Origin: Holophagaceae bacterium
GTDB taxonomy: Bacteria > Acidobacteriota > Holophagae > Holophagales > Holophagaceae
Direction: 5' to 3'
DNA length: 9,879 nucleotides
Assembly (NCBI GenBank): GCA_025353305.1
Contig: JANXQX010000177.1
Location: forward strand, 1 to 9,879
Shown: piece by piece, positions 1 to 5,617 of the stretch
Numbering within the stretch: the stretch's first letter is position 1
Layout: each line of letters starts with the position of its first letter
Program-made: the position numbers and the translations under genes
Notes under the pieces: generated by a model
Told to the model about the DNA's origin: nothing
What the model saw: the letters and a program-made list of their open reading frames with translations, nothing else
Database searches by the model: none

Positions 1-111
1 CCCCCCTCCAAGAGCGCCCGCAGTTCAGGGCGCGATTGGGAGCACGCACTGCGTGCGATCGGGGGGTGGTCAGCTTCATCGACATCCCCAGGGGCAGAGG
101 CACAATCATGA
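1..111 (+). CDS. Possible C-terminal end of an upstream gene (partial)
   Basis: Frame 1 is open from the first base to a TGA at 109-111, which would give 36 residues ending in PGAEAQS. That TGA overlaps the miaB start as ATGA, an arrangement common between translationally coupled genes of one operon. This is the only positive evidence: the peptide matches no family I recognise, and the other two forward frames are also open across this short GC-rich stretch. The segment could equally be an untranslated leader, since it contains two perfect hairpins (14-33 and 42-56). If real, miaB would be a downstream operon member translated partly by termination-reinitiation. Confidence 0.3.
   Translation, partial: PPSKSARSSGRDWEHALRAIGGWSASSTSPGAEAQS
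14..56. other. Two adjacent short hairpins ahead of miaB
   Basis: GCGCCC at 14-19 pairs with GGGCGC at 28-33 across an 8-base loop. GCACGC at 42-47 pairs with GCGTGC at 51-56 across a 3-base loop. Both stems are perfect 6-bp GC-rich pairs. Neither is followed by a T-run, so they are not ordinary intrinsic terminators. They may be mRNA structure inside an upstream coding end or leader, or chance in GC-rich DNA. Confidence 0.35.
96..100 (+). promoter_or_regulatory. Ribosome binding site for miaB
   Basis: AGAGG lies 7 bases before the ATG at 108. It favours that ATG over the in-frame TTG at 36, which would add 24 residues not expected in front of the conserved MiaB N-terminus. Confidence 0.6.
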
Positions 112-1412
112 AGTTCCATATCCAGACCTGGGGATGTCAGATGAACGACCATGACGGCGAAAAGCTGTCAGGGCTGCTTGTGAAGGAAGGCTTCATCCAG
201 GCTTCCACGGCGGAGGAGGCGGAACTGGTGCTCTTGAATACCTGTTCCATCCGCGAAAAAGCCGTCCACAAAGTCTTTTCAGTGCTGGGCCGCCTGCGGG
301 AGGAAAAACAGAAGCGGGACATTCTCATCGGCGTCACAGGCTGTCTGGCCCAGCAGGAGCAGGCGGCGCTGTTCAGACGGGCTCCGCATATCGATTTCGT
401 GCTGGGCACCATGGCCTTGAACCAGTTGCCGCGTCTGGTGGAAGAAGCCAAAGCCGGAAAAAAACGCGTCATGGATACGGGCGAGTATCCCGACAACCAT
501 CTGTTCCCGCCCGAGGTCGCACGGCGCAGAAGCACTGCCAAAGCTCTGGTGACCATCATCGAAGGCTGCAACCACGCCTGCACCTACTGCATCGTCCCGA
601 CCACCCGTGGCGTAGAGCGCAATCGTCCCTGGCGGGACATCGTGGCGGAGGTCCAGCGTGTGGTGGAAAGTGGCTATCGCGAAGTGGAATTGCTCGGCCA
701 GAATGTCAATTCCTTCAACGGCGGATGCACTTTCGCTGAGCTCCTGGAACGGGTTTCGGAAGTGGAAGGCCTGGAGTGGCTCCGTTTCACCACCAGCCAC
801 CCGATGAACTTCACGAAAGAGTTGGCCAAAGTCCTGGTGACCAATACTAAAGTCGCACCTTTCCTCCATCTCCCGGTGCAGAGCGGTTCCAATGCGGTGC
901 TCCGCCGGATGCTTCGGGAATACACGGTGGAACAGTATCTGGAGGGTTTGGGCTACCTGGGCGAGGGACGCGCCAAGCTTGGCCTCAGCACGGATTTCAT
1001 CGTGGGGTTTCCCGGCGAGACAGATGAAGATTTCGAAGCCACCATGGAATTGCTTGAGACTGTCAAATTCGACTCCTCCTTCAGTTTCATCTACAGTCCC
1101 CGCCCAGGAACCGCGGCGCTGCGGCTCAAAGACGACATTCCCGCAAGCGTGAAGGCCGTCCGATTGCAACGGCTTCAAAAACGGCAATTGGAACTGGCCA
1201 AGGAGAGCAATCTGCGATTTGTCGGTCGCACCGTGCAGGCCAGGGTCGAGAGCCACAGCGCAGCCAGAGATGGCTTCTGGATGGGCCGCACCGGAGATTG
1301 GAAAAATGTTCACATCCACACGGGAGCAGAGCGGATATTGCCCTTTGGCGAGTTGGTGGATGTGACCATCACCATGGCCAGCCCCCAGTTTTTGGGCGCT
1401 GAAATCGCCTAG
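108..1412 (+). CDS. miaB: tRNA-2-methylthio-N6-dimethylallyladenosine synthase MiaB
   Basis: This radical SAM methylthiotransferase adds a methylthio group to N6-isopentenyl-adenosine at position 37 of tRNAs reading U-starting codons, stabilising codon pairing; it is cytoplasmic. The 434-residue product has the full family architecture. The N-terminal methylthiotransferase domain opens with TWGCQMND and carries the auxiliary-cluster cysteines C10, C46 and C79. The radical SAM core has C154-x3-C158-x2-C161 in EGCNHACTYC, and the GFPGET motif follows. A C-terminal TRAM RNA-binding domain spans about 370-434. TWGCQMND at the start and FSFIYSPRPGTAA in the core point to MiaB rather than RimO or MtaB. 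The ATG at 108 is chosen from its Shine-Dalgarno and the normal family N-terminus. A possible upstream gene ends in an ATGA overlap with this start. Length is near the family norm, and all six cluster-binding cysteines are present. Confidence 0.95.
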   Translation: MKFHIQTWGCQMNDHDGEKLSGLLVKEGFIQASTAEEAELVLLNTCSIREKAVHKVFSVLGRLREEKQKRDILIGVTGCLAQQEQAALFRRAPHIDFVLGTMALNQLPRLVEEAKAGKKRVMDTGEYPDNHLFPPEVARRRSTAKALVTIIEGCNHACTYCIVPTTRGVERNRPWRDIVAEVQRVVESGYREVELLGQNVNSFNGGCTFAELLERVSEVEGLEWLRFTTSHPMNFTKELAKVLVTNTKVAPFLHLPVQSGSNAVLRRMLREYTVEQYLEGLGYLGEGRAKLGLSTDFIVGFPGETDEDFEATMELLETVKFDSSFSFIYSPRPGTAALRLKDDIPASVKAVRLQRLQKRQLELAKESNLRFVGRTVQARVESHSAARDGFWMGRTGDWKNVHIHTGAERILPFGELVDVTITMASPQFLGAEIA

Positions 1413-1470
1413 GTTGTATATTTCAGTCTTTGGATTCGGTAGGATACGGGAATCTCCTGCCTAGGCTCCC
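1413..1470 (+). other. Short spacer between miaB and the cyclase gene, flanked by GCCTAGG repeats
   Basis: The heptamer GCCTAGG occurs at 1407-1413, over the miaB stop, and again at 1459-1465, five bases before the next ATG. The second copy extends to the perfect 8-bp palindrome GCCTAGGC (1459-1466). It occupies the position where a Shine-Dalgarno would be expected, and I see no good one. A weak -10-like TAGGAT lies at 1440-1445 without a credible -35. Whether the cyclase gene has its own promoter cannot be settled here. Confidence 0.35.
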
Positions 1471-4400
1471 ATGGTTCGCCCCCTCCCAAACCCGCTGTTC
1501 CGCCTGATCAGGGTCTTGTTTGCAATAGTGATGATAGCTGGCGCAGCTTTTCCTGGTGCGCCCACAATCTTGGCCGATGGCACTCCGCCGGGCCGCTTTA
1601 CCTTCCGGGCTTATAACTCCGAGCAGGGCCTAACGAGCCTTGCCATCACTCAATTGAGCCAGGATGTCGAAGGTTTTCTATGGGTGGGCACCGATGACGG
1701 GCTCTACCGATACGATGGCAGCCGTTTCCATGTCTATTCCCTGAAGCAGGGCCTGCCTTCCAGCCAGATCACAGCCATTCATGAGGACCCCCTGGGCGCC
1801 TTTTGGATAGGGACTTTTGGTGGCTTGGCCCGGTGGAATGGGCAGGCCTTCAATTCCATCCCGGGACTGCAAGATGTCCAAGGTCTCGCCACGGGACCTG
1901 ATGGAAGGCTCTGGATCGCCACCACCAAGGGGCCTTTCACGCTTTCAGAAAAAGCCACCCAGCCGACACCATCGCCATCTCCCGGCTGGCCTGGAGGGGA
2001 GACCTCCGCGCTCTATTCGAAGATCTCCGGTGGTGCTGTATGGGTGGCTCGCTGGACCCTTGAGAACGGCCGCCCCCTGGCCCAGATCCTTCGCTGGAAG
2101 GACGGTGAATGGAAGCGATTCGGCGCCCCGCCGAATTTCGGGCAGGAACGCATCGACGCTTTATTGGCGGATTGGGAAGGGCGGATCTGGGCCCGCAGTT
2201 CAGGTCACTTGTGGGTGCTCCCTAGCGGGGCTGATCAGTTCATCGAACCTAAAAGCGATCTTCCATCCATCCGTTCCCGAGGGTATCTATCCCTCAGCCG
2301 CGATGGCGGAATCTGGGTCACAACTGATAATGGCCTGTATCACATTCATGGGGACCAGTGGAGCCATCTGGGTGTCGCAGAGGGCCTGCCCACCTCCTGG
2401 ACCCGCACCATGCATGAGGATCGCGAAGGCAATCTCTGGTTTTCGAGCCTTGGCCTCTACCGCCTTATGGGACTGGGCGCCTGGCAGAGCTACACCAACA
2501 AGGATGGACTGCCCAGCGAACTCGTGTGGACCATCCAAAGGGACCGTCAAGGCCAGCTTTGGGTCGGAACGGACCAGGGCGCCGCCAAGGCAGCCTCCAA
2601 GGGCTGGAGCCCTATTCCCGGCACCACTAGGAACACCATCCGCACTTTGGTGGAGGGGCCGGATGGAATCATCTACATGGCCGGGACACCGACCGAAGTG
2701 CTGGCCTTCAATCCTGCGACTCAAGCGATCGAGCGCTATGGGGCTTCTGCGGGTGTCACGGGCAAGCGGATCTTTAGGCTGCTGCTGGATCCTGAAGGCA
2801 GCCTTTGGGTGGCCACTGAAGGCTCAGGATTGTTATTGGGAAAGCGGGATGGTGGCCGCTGGTCCTTCAAATCGGAAGTGCTGCCCGGCGGCGATGCGCA
2901 GGAATACGTAAGTGATCTGTACCAGGATTCCCAAGGGCGTTTGTTCGCGGCGGCCGCCAAGGGCCTGGCGGTGCGCCGGGGGGGAAGGTGGCGGCGCATC
3001 ACCACCGGTGATGGGCTTCGGCGGAATCATGTTGCCCATATCAGCGGCCTTCGGAATGGCGATCTTCTGCTCGCGTATTTCGATCCCTTGGGCTTCACCC
3101 GCGCCAAATTGGAGGGTGAAAGTTTCCGCGTGCTGGGCCACGAGGACACCTCCAATTCCCTCACTTCCGACAAGGTCCACACTCTGGGTGAGGACTCCTT
3201 TGGGCGGATCTGGGTAGGCACCGCCCAGGGTGTGGACCTGATCAGTGAAAAAGGGACCGAACATTTTGGCGTGCAGGATGGCCTGATCGGTGAAGATTGC
3301 GACGCCCAGGCTTTCCATGCGGATGCTGATGGTGGAGTTTGGATTGGAACCAGTGCCGGGCTCGGGCATTACCTGCCCAAGGGAGGACAGATTTCCAGTC
3401 CGGCCCCACCCACGGTGATCCTTGGATTCAAGCTCGGAGAGACATCCTTTGTGGGAAGCCCTTCCTCAAAGCCCGAAGTGGACAAGGCCCACAACGTATT
3501 CGAAGCGCGTTTTGCCGGCCTCAGCTTTGCAAGAGAGAGCGCAGTCCAGCAGGAAGTCCGTCTGGTGGGGCTGGAAAGTGAATGGCGCATGACTGAATCC
3601 AAGGTTGTCCGCTATCCATCGCTGCCGAAAGGAAACTACCGGTTCGAAGTCCGCTCCCGGGTTGGCGCGGGACCCTGGGGGGAAGCCCAGAAGATCGCCT
3701 TCAAAGTGCTTCCCGCCTGGTGGGAAACCTGGTGGTTCCGCATTTTCGGGGCCGTGGGGATCTTCGGACTTGGGGCCTGGGTGGTGCGCGGTTACATCTC
3801 ACGTGAGGAGTCACGGCGCAGGATTCTGGAAGCATTGGTGCTCGAACGGACCCTGGAACTGGAAAACGCCAACCGCGCCCTGCAGGATCAGACCGTCACC
3901 GACCCCTTGACCGGTCTCTGCAATCGTCGCTTCCTTCAATTCCAGATGCCCGAGGAGTCCGCGCAGGCCCAGCGTCGCCATCGTTTGTTGACCATCAGCC
4001 GGGCCGAAAGATTGGACCTGAACATAGACCTGCTTTTTTTGATGGTGGACATCGACCATTTCAAAGAGGTGAACGATCTCTTCGGCCACGCCGCGGGTGA
4101 CCGGGTTCTCATCCAAGTAGCCGATACCTTGATCGCCTGCATCCGCGATTCAGATTCGGCGGTGCGCTGGGGCGGCGAGGAATTCCTGGTGCTGGCCCGT
4201 GACACGAGCCGCAGGGAAAGCACGATCCTGGTGGAGCGTATCCGTTCGGCCATCGCGCTTCATCCCTTTGACATTGGTGAAGGGAGGACCCTGCACCGCA
4301 CCTGCTCGATCGGGTACACGTGCTTCCCCTTCATTCCAGAGGAACCTGCAAGCTTGGGCTGGGAGCGGGTCGTGGAGATTGCCGACCAGTGCCTGTACGC

Positions 4401-4611
4401 CGCCAAGCACGGCGGCCGTGATGCCTGGGTGGGCGTCTATCCCAGTGATGACGCGCCCGCGGAACACTTGATCGAGGCCCTTCGATACGGCAGTGTCAAA
4501 CCGCTCACCGAGGATGGCAGCCTGGTGGTGAAGTCGTCCATGCGGGGCACCGAAAAACTCGATTGGAAAGACGCGCCGGATTATGGAATGAGGGTCAGGG
4601 ACAACGAATAA
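1471..4611 (+). CDS. Membrane-bound diguanylate cyclase with a double seven-bladed propeller sensor, Y_Y_Y and GGDEF domains
   Basis: This predicted inner-membrane receptor should make cyclic di-GMP from two GTP when its periplasmic sensor is engaged. A signal-type segment spans about 9-35. Fourteen propeller-blade motifs (G-x-[LIV]-W-[VI]-x-T type) follow, centred near residues 71, 112, 148, 191, 240, 282, 323, 364, 402, 446, 490, 533, 581 and 624; the ones near 402, 490 and 533 are degenerate. That count fits two seven-bladed propellers. A Y_Y_Y domain covers about 671-750, a transmembrane helix about 755-777, and a short coiled-coil linker about 780-808. The GGDEF domain starts at D811 (DPLTGLCNRR). 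It has Mg-binding D860, the active site GGEEF at 901-905 and an intact RxxD inhibitory site (R892, D895), so it should be active and product-inhibited. About 14 extra residues sit between NRR and D860 relative to PleD. Some 60 residues trail the domain. The ligand is unknown; related propeller/Y_Y_Y sensors in Bacteroidetes read oligosaccharides. The start lacks a clear Shine-Dalgarno. Confidence 0.93.
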   Translation: MVRPLPNPLFRLIRVLFAIVMIAGAAFPGAPTILADGTPPGRFTFRAYNSEQGLTSLAITQLSQDVEGFLWVGTDDGLYRYDGSRFHVYSLKQGLPSSQITAIHEDPLGAFWIGTFGGLARWNGQAFNSIPGLQDVQGLATGPDGRLWIATTKGPFTLSEKATQPTPSPSPGWPGGETSALYSKISGGAVWVARWTLENGRPLAQILRWKDGEWKRFGAPPNFGQERIDALLADWEGRIWARSSGHLWVLPSGADQFIEPKSDLPSIRSRGYLSLSRDGGIWVTTDNGLYHIHGDQWSHLGVAEGLPTSWTRTMHEDREGNLWFSSLGLYRLMGLGAWQSYTNKDGLPSELVWTIQRDRQGQLWVGTDQGAAKAASKGWSPIPGTTRNTIRTLVEGPDGIIYMAGTPTEVLAFNPATQAIERYGASAGVTGKRIFRLLLDPEGSLWVATEGSGLLLGKRDGGRWSFKSEVLPGGDAQEYVSDLYQDSQGRLFAAAAKGLAVRRGGRWRRITTGDGLRRNHVAHISGLRNGDLLLAYFDPLGFTRAKLEGESFRVLGHEDTSNSLTSDKVHTLGEDSFGRIWVGTAQGVDLISEKGTEHFGVQDGLIGEDCDAQAFHADADGGVWIGTSAGLGHYLPKGGQISSPAPPTVILGFKLGETSFVGSPSSKPEVDKAHNVFEARFAGLSFARESAVQQEVRLVGLESEWRMTESKVVRYPSLPKGNYRFEVRSRVGAGPWGEAQKIAFKVLPAWWETWWFRIFGAVGIFGLGAWVVRGYISREESRRRILEALVLERTLELENANRALQDQTVTDPLTGLCNRRFLQFQMPEESAQAQRRHRLLTISRAERLDLNIDLLFLMVDIDHFKEVNDLFGHAAGDRVLIQVADTLIACIRDSDSAVRWGGEEFLVLARDTSRRESTILVERIRSAIALHPFDIGEGRTLHRTCSIGYTCFPFIPEEPASLGWERVVEIADQCLYAAKHGGRDAWVGVYPSDDAPAEHLIEALRYGSVKPLTEDGSLVVKSSMRGTEKLDWKDAPDYGMRVRDNE

Positions 4612-4614
4612 GGG

Positions 4615-5490
4615 TCACTCTAGATTCGCAGCCTGTTCGCGGATCTGGTCGAGGACGCCCTTGGCCTGCATCACCGCGCGGGTCATGGCCAGCCGCTTGC
4701 ATTTGCTGCCGCAGGTGTTGAGTTCCCGGAGCACCTCCTGGCACCAGATGTCCACGGCCTTCCCTTCAAGTTTGCCCTTTGACAGGCGTTCAGCGAAATC
4801 ATCCAGGTGGGCGGATAGCCGCACCAGCTCCTCGCGAACATCCTGGCGCTCGGCGAGCGCACCGGATTCCGCGATGACGCGCTCGACCGGGAGCTGACCC
4901 GCGAGTTGTGCGTCCTTCAAGACTTGATCAAGACGCTGGCGGTAGAGTTCCGGGAGTTCCTCGGCCTGGGTTTCGGCTTCGGCTTGAAGCACTCCGCGAA
5001 GCCGCTGCAGTTCCGACAGATTGGATTCAAAAACGGGTCGCAATCGATCGGCTTCCTTCACACGCCTTTCATTCCACTCGCCCAGAAGTGCCCCCAGGGC
5101 GCCCAGTATCGGGGTTTCCAGACGCTCCGCCAGATCCGAAGCGGGTGGCAACCAGGCGCCGGGCAATCGGAAGAAGGCTTCTGCCGTGAGCGGCGGCAGA
5201 TTCAGCCACTCCGCATCCTCCTGCCAGGTCCTGGCGATGGAGCGGAGCAGGGGCCGATTCAATTGCGCTTCCAGGCCCGGCTCATCTTGAACGTCGATGC
5301 TGAGATCCAGTTTCCCCCGACCCGCGGCTTCGCGCACAGCGGCCCTCAACGCTGTTTCCAATGGAAAGAGCGCGGGAGGCATCCGCAGATTCAAGTCCAG
5401 CGCCTTGCTGTTCACGCTGCGCAAACTGAGCCGCAGTTGGCCCTGTTCCAAAGGACGCACCAACTCCGCGTAAGCCGTCATGGATTTCAT
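4615..5490 (-). CDS. yicC: YicC/YloC family endoribonuclease
   Basis: The product belongs to the YicC/YloC family, cytoplasmic proteins shown in Escherichia coli and Bacillus to act as endoribonucleases in RNA turnover. From the chosen start it has 291 residues, the normal length. It begins MKSMTAYAE, the family N-terminus, followed by LRSVNSKALDLNLRMP. It ends in the conserved block QEVLRELNTCGSKCKR and IREQAANLE, matching the usual QE-REINT-GSK and IREQ-QN-E pattern. Two cysteines lie in the C-terminal signature (NTCGSKC) where many homologues have other small residues. The start at 5490 is preferred to a longer frame reaching 5550 because it has a GGGAG Shine-Dalgarno and fits the family. 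The gene converges on the cyclase gene with three bases between stops, and is divergent from the flavoprotein gene. It often neighbours gmk or rpoZ in other bacteria, but neither is seen here. Confidence 0.93.
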   Translation of the reverse strand: MKSMTAYAELVRPLEQGQLRLSLRSVNSKALDLNLRMPPALFPLETALRAAVREAAGRGKLDLSIDVQDEPGLEAQLNRPLLRSIARTWQEDAEWLNLPPLTAEAFFRLPGAWLPPASDLAERLETPILGALGALLGEWNERRVKEADRLRPVFESNLSELQRLRGVLQAEAETQAEELPELYRQRLDQVLKDAQLAGQLPVERVIAESGALAERQDVREELVRLSAHLDDFAERLSKGKLEGKAVDIWCQEVLRELNTCGSKCKRLAMTRAVMQAKGVLDQIREQAANLE

Positions 5491-5495
5491 ACGCA

Positions 5496-5500
5496 CTCCC
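5496..5500 (-). promoter_or_regulatory. Ribosome binding site for yicC
   Basis: Read on the minus strand this is GGGAG, five bases before the ATG at 5490. It decides the start in favour of MKSMTAYAE over the in-frame upstream codon at 5550. Confidence 0.6.
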
Positions 5501-5503
5501 AAG

Positions 5504-5551
5504 CGTGATCCCTGCAATTGTAAGCGCACGAATTCCGTGTCCCTGATCACG
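5504..5551. promoter_or_regulatory. Inverted repeat and possible yicC -10 box in the divergent promoter region
   Basis: CGTGATC at 5504-5510 and GATCACG at 5545-5551 form a perfect 7-bp inverted repeat. Their centres are 41 bases apart, about four helical turns. Between them, on the minus strand, TACAAT (5522 down to 5517) is one base off a consensus -10 box and would place transcription start close to the yicC Shine-Dalgarno. No good -35 is visible at 16-18 bases. A second small inverted repeat, CCGTG at 5535-5539 with CACGG at 5548-5552, overlaps the right arm. The arrangement would suit a dimeric repressor or looping operator, but that is inference. Confidence 0.35.
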
Positions 5552-5607
5552 GGGAAGGTCCATTATTGTGTACAGGTGCGCTCCGGTCTCCGGTGTCCGT
5601 ATCCTCT

Positions 5608-5612
5608 GGAGG
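5608..5612 (+). promoter_or_regulatory. Ribosome binding site for the flavoprotein gene
   Basis: GGAGG lies five bases before the ATG at 5618. It decides the start; the in-frame ATG at 5480 would run antisense through the yicC start and has no such site. Confidence 0.7.
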
Positions 5613-5617
5613 CCACG

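Noticed and set aside
16..29. 14-base identity GCCCGCAGTTCAGG shared with 2191-2204
   Set aside because: One match of this length is plausible by chance in a 10-kb window, and the second copy is ordinary propeller-coding sequence.
36..107. Longer miaB start at TTG 36
   Set aside because: It would add 24 residues before the conserved N-terminus, and the ATG at 108 has a suitable Shine-Dalgarno.
279..1319. 346-residue open frame on the minus strand across miaB
   Set aside because: It is fully antisense to a gene with all its family motifs, has no recognisable domain, and such frames are common in GC-rich DNA.
1817..2911. 364-residue open frame on the plus strand inside the cyclase gene
   Set aside because: It is an alternate-frame shadow of the propeller-coding region, rich in proline, serine and arginine with no domain signature.
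2978..2984. G7 run in the cyclase gene as a phase-variation site
   Set aside because: Runs of this length arise readily from GGG/GGA glycine codons in GC-rich DNA, and nothing else marks the site.
5480..5617. Longer flavoprotein start at ATG 5480 and longer yicC start at 5550
   Set aside because: Each would overlap the other gene's start, adds non-family sequence and lacks the good Shine-Dalgarno seen at 5618 and 5490.
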